DNA from: an uncultured Rhodospirillales bacterium
GTDB taxonomy: Bacteria; Pseudomonadota; Alphaproteobacteria; Rhodospirillales; Casp-alpha2
DNA: 13,983 nt
Assembly: GCA_938074585.1 (NCBI GenBank)
Contig: CALJEW010000028.1
Location: forward strand, 1 to 13,983
Reading direction: 5' to 3'
Below the pieces are notes generated by a model, which made no database searches, was not told the origin of the DNA, and saw nothing but the letters and a program-made list of their open reading frames with translations. Both the position numbers and the translations under genes were made by a program. This document shows, one piece after another, positions 6,491 to 13,449 of this stretch (position 1 is its first letter; the number at the start of each line of letters is the position of its first letter).

Positions 6491-7618
6491 TTAAATGGGG
6501 TCCATATCGCCGGCGGCTTGTTCTGCCGTGAACTGTTCCGCAAAAGTTTCTAAATCACCTTCTGCAATAGCACCGCGAATTCCCCGCATTAAATCCTGAT
6601 AATAATGGAGATTGTGCCACGAAAGCAGGGTAGCACCCAAAATTTCTTTGCACAGTCCCAAATGATGGATGTAACCACGCGAATAGTTTTTACAAGCGTA
6701 ACAGGTGCATTCGGGATCGATTGGGCGTGTATCATTCTTGTGGCGGGCGTTGCGCATATTTAGCTGGCCCATGCGGGTGAACGCTTGGTCGGTCCGCCCA
6801 GACCGCGTTGGAAGAACACAATCGAACATATCAATACCCCGCATCACAGCACCGACAAGATCAGCCGGTTTTCCAACGCCCATCAAATATCGGGGCCGAT
6901 CGACCGGTAAATGCGGTGTTGTGTCTTCTAAAACTTTGAACATCATTTCTTGGCCTTCGCCTACCGCCAAGCCGCCTACCGCATATCCATCGAACTCGAT
7001 TTCTCTTAAATTTTCAGCTGATTCTCGGCGTAATTCAGGGTAAATGCCGCCTTGTGCAATGCCAAACAAACCATAACCATCGCGCTTTACAAATACGTCT
7101 TTAGAGCGCCTCGCCCAGCGCATGGAGCGTTGCATCGATGTGTAGGCTTCTTTTTTTGTTGCTGGGAAAGGCGTGCATTCATCCAGAACCATTGTAATGT
7201 TTGAATCAAGCTTGTGTTGGATTTCCATGGAATATTCAGGCGTTAAGTTATGAGATGAGCCATCGATGTGGGATTTAAAAACAACCCCGTCTTCACTCAT
7301 CTTCCGAAGCCCCTTTAACGACATAACCTGAAATCCACCCGAATCAGTTAAAATCGGGCCGGGCCAATTCATGAATGTGTGTAGGCCGCCAAAATGATCT
7401 ACCCTATCCGCACCTGGGCGCAGCATCAAATGGTACGTATTGCCCAAAATAATTTGCGCACCGGTCTCGGCTACAGCTTCCGGTGTCATCGCTTTGATCG
7501 TGCCTGCTGTGCCTACAGGCATGAAGGCTGGAGTGCTGATATCACCATGCGCGGTGGACAATGTACCTAAACGGGCTTGCCCGTCTGTTTTTGAAATCTT
7601 AAATTTTAAATTGCTCAT
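6491..7618 (-). CDS. tgt: tRNA-guanine transglycosylase (bacterial Tgt)
   Basis: Exchanges guanine 34 in GUN-anticodon tRNAs (Asp, Asn, His, Tyr) for preQ1. At 375 residues it is full length. Key sites: STPAFMPVGTAGTIKAMTP, GNTYHLMLRPG, TDSGGFQVMS with Asp92, the GGLAVGE substrate loop near 215-221, and GIDMFDCVLPTRSGR with the nucleophile Asp266. The zinc site is CTCYAC (Cys 304, 306, 309) with His335. These match the canonical preQ1-inserting enzyme rather than the DNA-acting DpdA. The ATG at 7618 overlaps the queA TGA by four bases (ATGA), indicating translational coupling. Confidence 0.98.
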   Translation of the reverse strand: MSNLKFKISKTDGQARLGTLSTAHGDISTPAFMPVGTAGTIKAMTPEAVAETGAQIILGNTYHLMLRPGADRVDHFGGLHTFMNWPGPILTDSGGFQVMSLKGLRKMSEDGVVFKSHIDGSSHNLTPEYSMEIQHKLDSNITMVLDECTPFPATKKEAYTSMQRSMRWARRSKDVFVKRDGYGLFGIAQGGIYPELRRESAENLREIEFDGYAVGGLAVGEGQEMMFKVLEDTTPHLPVDRPRYLMGVGKPADLVGAVMRGIDMFDCVLPTRSGRTDQAFTRMGQLNMRNARHKNDTRPIDPECTCYACKNYSRGYIHHLGLCKEILGATLLSWHNLHYYQDLMRGIRGAIAEGDLETFAEQFTAEQAAGDMDPI

Positions 7619-8703
7619 GGGCTCTTTTTAGGCGAAATCTCCGCCAGTTCCAATAGGGATGCGTCGCCATAAGAATAAAAACGATAGTTTTTATCCATGG
7701 CGTGTTGATAGGCATGTTTCATTTTATCCAGTCCGGCGAAGGCTGCAACCAGCATGAACAGTGTTGATTTGGGAAGGTGGAAATTGGTGAGTATTAAATC
7801 AACCACGCGGAATTTGTAGCCTGGTGTAATGAAAATATCAGTCTCGCCCTGGAATGCGCTAACTATACCGTCTTCGGATGTGGCTGATTCCAATAAGCGC
7901 AAAGATGTGGTGCCAGATGCGATAACGCGCCCACCGTTTTGTTTTGTTTGGTTGATCTGTTGGGCTGCATCAGGACTAATTTCGCCCCATTCCGAATGCA
8001 TAACGTGGTCTTGGGTGTCGTCGACTTTAATAGGCAAAAATGTTCCCGCCCCCACATGCAATGTTAGCGGCACAATTTGCACGCCTCGTTCTTTTATCGC
8101 TTGAATAAGTTTCGGCGTATAATGAAGGCTGGCTGTGGGCGCTGCTACGGCCCCATCTTTTTCAGCAAACAGCGTTTGATACGACGTTTGATCGGCTTGT
8201 TTGCCTTCACGGGGGCGCTTGATATAGTGAGGTAAGGGCATGACACCATGTGTGCGCAGCGCATCCAAAAGCGCAATTCCTGACAAATTAAACCGAAGTG
8301 TGACTTCGCCCGCATCGCCCTTTTTTTCGACAACAGCTGAAAAGTCAGACGCGAACTGGATGGTATCGTTTGGTTTTAACTTTTTTGCAGGGCGGGCAAA
8401 AGTGCGCCAAATATTGGGGCCTTCTGATTTATGCAAGGTGACTTCAATTTTGGCCCCACCTTGGTTAGGTCCAGTTGGGGTTGTGCTTTCTTTTTTTCCA
8501 GTTAAGCGGGCTGGGATGACGCGGGTATCGTTAGTAACAATCAAATCATCCGGCTGCAATAAACTGGGTAGGTCCCGCATGGATAAATCTGAAAACGCTG
8601 CATTTACTGGAACGTGAAGTAAGCGTGCGGTGTCACGGGGCTCAACTGGGTGCTGAGCAATAAGTTTGGGTAAAAGTTCAAAATCGAAATCAGAGACGCG
8701 CAT
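7615..8703 (-). CDS. queA: S-adenosylmethionine:tRNA ribosyltransferase-isomerase QueA
   Basis: Transfers and rearranges the ribose of S-adenosylmethionine onto preQ1 in tRNA to give epoxyqueuosine. The 362 residues cover the whole family: N-terminal FDFELLPKLIAQHPVEPRD, then LPSLLQPDDLIVTNDTRVIPARL, and PLPHYIKRP near 157-165. AAPTASLHYTP, TLHVGAGTFLPIKVDD, HSEWGEIS and the C-terminal VVDLILTNFHLPKSTLFMLV follow. The start at 8703 lies 30 bp after the helicase stop, so the two may be on one transcript. Coupled by ATGA overlap to tgt. Confidence 0.98.
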   Translation of the reverse strand: MRVSDFDFELLPKLIAQHPVEPRDTARLLHVPVNAAFSDLSMRDLPSLLQPDDLIVTNDTRVIPARLTGKKESTTPTGPNQGGAKIEVTLHKSEGPNIWRTFARPAKKLKPNDTIQFASDFSAVVEKKGDAGEVTLRFNLSGIALLDALRTHGVMPLPHYIKRPREGKQADQTSYQTLFAEKDGAVAAPTASLHYTPKLIQAIKERGVQIVPLTLHVGAGTFLPIKVDDTQDHVMHSEWGEISPDAAQQINQTKQNGGRVIASGTTSLRLLESATSEDGIVSAFQGETDIFITPGYKFRVVDLILTNFHLPKSTLFMLVAAFAGLDKMKHAYQHAMDKNYRFYSYGDASLLELAEISPKKSP

Positions 8704-8733
8704 AGCGCTGGAACCTATAGAAATTTACTAGGG

Positions 8734-10569
8734 TTATAGAGACGCCAAATGATCGCTGGCATTAAAATAGGGCAGGTTATCTTGTGATGAACATCCGATC
8801 ATGGATAACCGTTCGGCAATCTTAATTGCCTTTTGGTATTTTCTCTCAATCTCAGGGCCGTCATTCGTCTCGAACACGCCGCCGCACAATGAAATGCCAA
8901 AGTTTGCTTGAAGCGCCCGAATAATCGTTCCGGCCATCATCCCATCGGCAATATGCGACAGATCAAATTCTTTCTGTTTTACGATCTGAAACTTATTCTC
9001 GACCAAATACCCTCGGATATGGGTTTCTGCTATAAGAGCCGCATCCCAATAATCGGATTCTGAATCCGTTGCATCGCCAGAAACTTCAGCAAAAGCCATA
9101 CAGAAAGTCAGAAACACCTGCTCTTTAGGTGTCGCGGACTTCCATGCCATGCGGTCCAAAGTATTCCAGATAGATAGATTCATCTCGCCATAGACTTTAG
9201 GGACGCGCTCGAAGAACAGGGTGTGCAATTTGTTTTCGCTCAGCGAACTATCTAGTTTCTGTTCTTTATAAATATCGATTGCTGAATAGGTGTTGCAAAC
9301 GGGGCAGGTGTCGTTTTCGTATGTATCTTTTTTGTAGATCAGCGAACACCGAGTTCCGTTCGATAATTTATTGTTACACAGCAAATGGACTTCGTTATCT
9401 TCTTCGCCATCTTGTTGTTGGCCAATCCAATTAAAGCGGTTCATGTATTGTAGATATGAACGTCGGTGGCTCCACAGACTCCACTCTAACTTTTCCACAG
9501 GGCCGAACGTGCTCCAGTTGGAACTCACATCAATAACAACGCATTTCGTTTTACCGGGCGCGGACCGAAGACCACGTCCCACCGATTGTCCCCAAAGGAC
9601 CTTCGATAGCGTTGGTCTTAAGTGGACAATAATATTACAAAACGGATTATCCCAACCCTCAGCAAGCACACCAACGGAAACCATCGCCTCGATTTCGCCC
9701 TTTTCATGGCACTTTAAAAGCTGCATGCGTTCTTTAAGTGGCGTTCCTGCTGTAACAAGAGCTGCTTCAATTCCTGCTTTTTGTATGGCCGCCAGAGTTG
9801 CTTCCGCAACACTGATGTCTGCACAAAACCATGCGGATATGGGTTTGTTTATAATTTTTGTACGCTCTTCGCTGTAGCTCCAGATGGCATAATCGATCAT
9901 CGATGATTTGATGATCGCTGGGGCCAATGTTGCAACCGGGAAATCGCCTGAGGTGATATCAATGCTGCGTAAATCCAAATCATGGACAAAATGCGGGCGA
10001 TAAACTGGTTGCACCAAAACGCCTTCGCTTATTAAGTCTTCAATATTAGCGCAATCGATAATCGCATCGAAGGCTAAATTAAGCTGGTCGCGCTGGTCAC
10101 CGGTGCGGCGCTCAGGCGATGCAGTTAAGCCCATAAGCTGCGCGGTTTGTTTGCCGTTATTTTTAAATTCGTCGAGAATCCATTTGTAGCCTTGCCCATT
10201 TGGCGATACGCGGTGGGCTTCGTCGACAATGATTAAATCAGCCTTAGGGATGGCATCTGCGAGCATCGATTTTGCCCGCATGCTGGTCGACAGCAAAACA
10301 TCGTAGCCATCAAATGCTTCTCCTTTGTCGGAGACCGTTAGTTTCCGAACGACATGCTTTTTGCTAAGTGCTCTTTCAAGCTGCTCTAAAAGCACCAGTC
10401 GATGGCACAATACGACAATTTTCTTACCCTTATAAAACCGTTCTATCAGCTCGCTTGCAAGCACGGTTTTGCCGGCACCTGTTGGGGCTTTTAGGATAAA
10501 TCGGTTGTGTTGTTTTATGATCGACGGAAACTTGTCGATAATTTCTTGTTGCCATTTACGTAGTTGCAT
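8734..10569 (-). CDS. Superfamily 2 DEAH-box helicase with a cysteine motif and novel C-terminal region
   Basis: An ATP-dependent nucleic-acid translocase of the COG1061/SSL2-like type. Numbered from the preferred start, motif I APTGAGKT is at 28-35, motif II DEAH at 116-119, motif III LTASPERR at 148-155. The second RecA domain has SVGVLAEGWDNP and motif VI GQSVGRGLRS. After that come VVIDVSSNW and a four-Cys module (C-x9-C, then CPVC about 16 residues on) that probably binds zinc, and about 180 residues I do not recognise. The ATG at 10569 is preferred over the one at 10602: it opens straight into the conserved LRKWQQEII and has a weak AGG upstream, while the other has no ribosome site. It sits 30 bp upstream of queA; no role in tRNA modification is known for this family. 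Could instead be a stray DNA-repair or phage-type helicase. Confidence 0.88.
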   Translation of the reverse strand: MQLRKWQQEIIDKFPSIIKQHNRFILKAPTGAGKTVLASELIERFYKGKKIVVLCHRLVLLEQLERALSKKHVVRKLTVSDKGEAFDGYDVLLSTSMRAKSMLADAIPKADLIIVDEAHRVSPNGQGYKWILDEFKNNGKQTAQLMGLTASPERRTGDQRDQLNLAFDAIIDCANIEDLISEGVLVQPVYRPHFVHDLDLRSIDITSGDFPVATLAPAIIKSSMIDYAIWSYSEERTKIINKPISAWFCADISVAEATLAAIQKAGIEAALVTAGTPLKERMQLLKCHEKGEIEAMVSVGVLAEGWDNPFCNIIVHLRPTLSKVLWGQSVGRGLRSAPGKTKCVVIDVSSNWSTFGPVEKLEWSLWSHRRSYLQYMNRFNWIGQQQDGEEDNEVHLLCNNKLSNGTRCSLIYKKDTYENDTCPVCNTYSAIDIYKEQKLDSSLSENKLHTLFFERVPKVYGEMNLSIWNTLDRMAWKSATPKEQVFLTFCMAFAEVSGDATDSESDYWDAALIAETHIRGYLVENKFQIVKQKEFDLSHIADGMMAGTIIRALQANFGISLCGGVFETNDGPEIERKYQKAIKIAERLSMIGCSSQDNLPYFNASDHLASL

Positions 10570-10614
10570 CGATCGCCTATTTGAATAGATGGAAACCCGC
10601 ATAGTTCAGCGGGT

Positions 10615-10641
10615 AATGACAGGCAAAAGCACTGTGTCATT
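10615..10641. repeat. Inverted repeat upstream of the helicase gene
   Basis: AATGACA (10615-10621) and TGTCATT (10635-10641) form a 7-bp dyad with a 13-bp centre, some 45-70 bp before the helicase start. It could be an operator in the helicase promoter region; there is no further support. Confidence 0.3.
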
Positions 10642-10716
10642 GAATCGACTAGTGTATGAGGGGTGATGAGGATTAATTCAAGTGTTTCTCGTCCTTAGTT
10701 GGCATAATTTTAATAT

Positions 10717-11450
10717 TAATTTATTGGGCTGACCCATCTGACACGATTTAGGTGTTATTATAGGCAGTGTAAGAAAGAGCCAATTAAGTAAAACAAAACA
10801 AGATCATCTAATTTAATATTTTGTAGCTGGAGCTACAGCTCGGTACGCAGATGACCTTGTCAGGGTGAATCCAAAAACGGTGGTTTATTATTTTCATAGA
10901 TTACGCGAGATCATTTCTCATCATTTTGAGCAAGAGGCTGACACGGTTTTCAGCGGAGAGTTCTAAGTTGGTGAAAGTTACTTTGGTGGCAAACGCAAAG
11001 GAAAGCGCGGCCGAGTTGCATTAGAAAAAGTCGGGATGTTCAGCCTTTTAAGGCCCAGAGGTAAGATCTATACGAAACGTTATAACCGCTGTTTTATTAG
11101 CAACATTATACCGCATTATTGAGCGCAAAGTTGTCCCGACAGTATCGTCTATTCAGACTGCTGGCGAGGTTGTAACGTGCTGGATATGTCTGAATTCAAG
11201 CATCTCTGTATCAATCATTCTAAATGGTTTGCAGACAAGAAAAATCACATCAACGGGATCGAGAGTTTCTGCTCTCGGGCCAAGCACCATATGAGTAAGT
11301 TTAATGGTGTTTCAAAGAAGCATTTCGGATTTTTTTAAAGAAATGTGAGTGGCGTTTTAACAACCCAAAACCGCAAGCTCAATTAAGAATGATAGAACAG
11401 TGGGTTAAGCCGCATTTAGCTTAGTTAGCTGGCTCAGCACCTAATTTATT
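10717..11450. mobile_element. IS1595-family insertion sequence, inactive copy with both ends and target duplication
   Basis: The element spans about 10726-11441 (716 bp). The left end reads GGGCTGACCCATCTGAC; the right end, reverse-complemented, reads GGTGCTGAGCCAGCTAAC, an imperfect inverted repeat with a one-base indel. Immediately outside both ends is TAATTTATT (10717-10725 and 11442-11450), a 9-base direct repeat fitting the 8-bp target duplication expected for this family plus one chance base. Length, ends and transposase agree with the short IS1016-like branch. The insertion separates the helicase from the gluQRS region. The transposase is dead, so the copy could move only with help from an intact relative. 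Confidence 0.85.
10769..11424 (+). pseudogene. IS1595-family transposase, multiply disrupted
   Basis: A DDE-type transposase of the IS1016-like group, readable nearly end to end. Visible parts are an N-terminal VAGATARYADDLVRVNPKTV (helix-turn-helix), then YYFHRLREII, VFSGEF, GESYFGGKRKGKRGR, PDSIVYSDCWRGCNVLDMSE, KNHINGIESFCSRAKHHMSK and KCEWRFNNPKPQAQL. Lesions are the lack of an ATG, TAA at 10814 and 10964, TGA at 11120 with a locally compensated double frameshift around IERKVV, and a T-deletion in the T-run before KKCEWRF. The first catalytic Asp of DESYFGG is replaced by Gly. The second Asp (YSDCW) and the Asn (HINGIE) remain. Confidence 0.88.
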
Positions 11451-11478
11451 TTAAAAGCCTTTTTCTACACAAAGGAAG

Positions 11479-11504
11479 CCTTGTTGGCTTGGAAGCCAAC
11501 AAGG
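11479..11504 (-). terminator. Strong hairpin, probable terminator of the gluQRS transcript
   Basis: CCTTGTTGGCT (11479-11489), TGGA loop, AGCCAACAAGG (11494-11504): a perfect 11-bp stem. Read on the minus strand it lies 5 bp after the stop of the 68-residue ORF and is followed by CTTCCTTTGTG, a broken U-tract. The stem is strong, the tail modest. Confidence 0.6.
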
Positions 11505-11509
11505 TGGAC

Positions 11510-11716
11510 TTAAAGCGCATCATTAATGGCTAGGTCCAAAATAACTGCGTCGCCGTCAGCAACCTCAATAACCTGCAGAGATCGGTTAACTTCTAATTGA
11601 TCGACTGGAACGGCGACCGCATGCCCTGTCATTAGAATAAGGGCAAACCCGATCCCTAAAACTCTAAGAATTGGCAAAAGCCATTTTGCAAACAGCAGCG
11701 GCTGAATGACCCTCAT
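11510..11716 (-). CDS. Possible small exported protein overlapping the 3' end of gluQRS
   Basis: A 68-residue frame starting inside gluQRS (53-bp overlap in another frame) and ending just before a strong hairpin. Residues about 5-35 form a hydrophobic stretch with basic residues ahead (LLPILRVLGIGFALILMTG) ending HAVAVP, which resembles a signal peptide. The mature part would be only about 33 residues, acidic at the end (VIEVADGDAVILDLAINDAL). I recognise no family. It could be real, the remnant of a longer gene, or chance. The hairpin position and lack of other content between 11510 and 11664 are the only support. No clear ribosome-binding site. Confidence 0.35.
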   Translation of the reverse strand: MRVIQPLLFAKWLLPILRVLGIGFALILMTGHAVAVPVDQLEVNRSLQVIEVADGDAVILDLAINDAL

Positions 11717-12518
11717 CGCGTAAGCTGTGTAGCGTTAACGCATTGTCGCGTTTTGCATAGCGTTGCCCCTTTTCGTCGGTTAATAGCGGATGGTGGTGAT
11801 AGGCAGGCGTATCTAGCCCCAATAGAGCCTGTAAAAGCCGGTGGATGTGGGTTGCGGAATACAGGTCTTGGCCGCGCGTTACGCAACTGATGGCTTGAAT
11901 ATGATCGTCAACCGTAACTGACAGGTGATAGCTGGTTGGGATGCCTTTGCGGGCTAAAACTGGGTCGCCAAATTTTTCAGGGGTGGCTTGTTGGTCTCCG
12001 GTTAAGTGATCGTGCCACGTCAACGGGCCGGTTTGGTGGATGGCGGATTCTGTTTTTAATCGCAAAGCAAAAGGGATACCCGAAGCCATGCGTTCTTGAC
12101 GTTCTTCCTGGCTTAAACGACTGCATGTTCTGGGATACAAGGGGCCTTCTGGGCCGTGAGGGATGTTATGCGGCGCATATCCTGCGGCGGCTATTTCATC
12201 GCGGATGTTTTTGCGGCTACAAAAGCAGGGATAAAGTAAATCCATGTTTTCTAATGTCGTTAACGCACTTCGGTACGCATTCATGTGTTCTGATTGGCGC
12301 CTGACAGGGGTTTCCCAATTAAGGCCAAGCCATTTCAAGTCTTCTAATATTTGAGTTTCATATTCTTTTTTGCAGCGTTCTGGATCAATATCTTCGATCC
12401 GAAGCAGAAATCTCCCGCCTTGGTTATGCGCATATTGCTCAGCAAATAAAGCCGAATAGGCGTGGCCTAAATGTAGGTGCCCTGTTGGGCTTGGAGCGAA
12501 CCGGGTCATAAAAGTCAT
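11664..12518 (-). CDS. gluQRS: Glutamyl-Q tRNA(Asp) synthetase
   Basis: Activates glutamate and attaches it to the queuosine at position 34 of tRNA-Asp, without acting on the acceptor end. The class I signature RFAPSPTGHLHLGHAYSALF (HIGH box HLGH) opens the protein, followed by RFLLRIEDIDPERC. The zinc site of this family is present as CFCSRKN (two Cys) and YPRTC (Tyr and Cys). VTRGQDLYSATHIHRLLQ and the KMSKS-equivalent YAKRDNA follow. The anticodon-binding domain of true GluRS is absent, as expected for about 285 residues. The start at 12518 (MTFMTRFAPS) is chosen because the longer frame to 12566 adds residues unlike the family; the ATG three codons later is also possible, and neither has a strong ribosome site. 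It depends on the queuosine made by the genes at 3952-8703. Confidence 0.95.
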   Translation of the reverse strand: MTFMTRFAPSPTGHLHLGHAYSALFAEQYAHNQGGRFLLRIEDIDPERCKKEYETQILEDLKWLGLNWETPVRRQSEHMNAYRSALTTLENMDLLYPCFCSRKNIRDEIAAAGYAPHNIPHGPEGPLYPRTCSRLSQEERQERMASGIPFALRLKTESAIHQTGPLTWHDHLTGDQQATPEKFGDPVLARKGIPTSYHLSVTVDDHIQAISCVTRGQDLYSATHIHRLLQALLGLDTPAYHHHPLLTDEKGQRYAKRDNALTLHSLRDEGHSAAAVCKMAFANS

Positions 12519-12618
12519 GATAGTTGATAGCGGTTTGTGACGGTGCGTGACAAGGGGTAGTGTCATCGGCTACCAAAAGGTAGAATTATTGAGATCCCTA
12601 CAGCTTAAGGAAATAAAG

Positions 12619-13308
12619 ATGAACGATCATTCCGCACTTCAAGGCCCAAGTGTTGCACCTGCTTCTGGTCAACCCGCCAAACAACTTGTTATTTTTTGTC
12701 ATGGCGTTGGGTCTGATGGTCAGGACCTCATTGGTCTAGCTCCTTATTTTGCCAAAGTATTGCCTGACGCTCAGTTTGTTTCCCCAAATGGCCCCGAAGC
12801 TTTTGATTTGGCCCCTGCCGGGTATCAGTGGTTTTCCTTGAACAGCCCAGATCTAGCGTCCCGTTTAACTGGCACACAAGCCGCTGCCCCGGTTTTGGAT
12901 GCTTATATTGATCAGCAAATGGCACTATACGGCTTGGGAGCAAAAGACGTGGCTTTGGTTGGGTTTTCCCAAGGCTCCATGATGTCTTTGCATGTTGGAA
13001 TCCGGCGTCAGCAACAACTGGCCGGTATTCTTGCTTATTCTGGGGCCATTATTGCTCCAGATTTGATCGCTGGTGAGCTTAAGACGCAGCCGCCTGTATT
13101 GATGATGCATGGAGCTACGGACGATGTGGTGCCTGTAGAGGCCCTGTACGAAGGGGTTGCTGCTTTGCAAGGATCAGGTGTTTTGGCCCGAGGTGAAGTT
13201 GTACCGCACTTAGGGCATAGTTTAAATGATAAGTGTATTATGGAAGGTATGGATTTCTTAGCTGAATGCTTTGGTGTTCCCTTGCCCCAACCAACAACGA
13301 CTTTATAA
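12619..13308 (+). CDS. Carboxylesterase/phospholipase of the alpha/beta-hydrolase family (COG0400)
   Basis: A 229-residue serine hydrolase of the Abhydrolase_2 (acyl-protein thioesterase-like) type, cytoplasmic. QLVIFCHGVGSDGQDLIGLA holds the oxyanion strand and HG. The nucleophile is Ser117 in VGFSQGSMMSLH, the acid is Asp168 in MMHGATDDVVPVE, and the base is His200 in PHLGHSLND. The catalytic triad and usual length are intact. The ATG at 12619 is chosen because AAGGAAATAAAG precedes it; the ATG at 12547 would overlap gluQRS and adds non-homologous residues. It is divergent from gluQRS. Members cleave short acyl esters; the natural substrate is not evident. No link to queuosine is visible. 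Confidence 0.9.
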   Translation: MNDHSALQGPSVAPASGQPAKQLVIFCHGVGSDGQDLIGLAPYFAKVLPDAQFVSPNGPEAFDLAPAGYQWFSLNSPDLASRLTGTQAAAPVLDAYIDQQMALYGLGAKDVALVGFSQGSMMSLHVGIRRQQQLAGILAYSGAIIAPDLIAGELKTQPPVLMMHGATDDVVPVEALYEGVAALQGSGVLARGEVVPHLGHSLNDKCIMEGMDFLAECFGVPLPQPTTTL

Positions 13309-13369
13309 AATGCAGACACAGCAGAAAATATATAATTTAAGTGTTATGTAAGCCAAATGAGGTTATCGA

Positions 13370-13391
13370 GGATCTCTGACAAAGGAGATCC
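13370..13391. repeat. Short inverted repeat after the esterase gene
   Basis: GGATCTC (13370-13376) and GAGATCC (13385-13391) with an 8-nt loop. It lacks a T-run on either side, so termination is doubtful. It may mark the eroded left part of the IS30 element; a clear terminal repeat could not be identified. Confidence 0.3.
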
Positions 13392-13449
13392 ACAATTGCT
13401 AACAGCTTAGCACCATCTGACCTGAGACCAACGATGCTAGATTTACACT

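Noticed and set aside
9371..9877. 168-residue plus-strand frame
   Set aside because: Antisense to the conserved helicase core, no ribosome site and composition of a shadow frame.
6005..10569. A Dpd-type 7-deazaguanine DNA modification island
   Set aside because: Tgt has the canonical preQ1/tRNA and zinc residues and QueA, QueG and GluQRS are all tRNA-specific. No DpdA, DpdB or other dpd-like gene is visible beyond a generic helicase.
11936..12304. Plus-strand 122-residue frame within gluQRS
   Set aside because: Antisense to conserved GluQRS motifs including the zinc site; no independent support.
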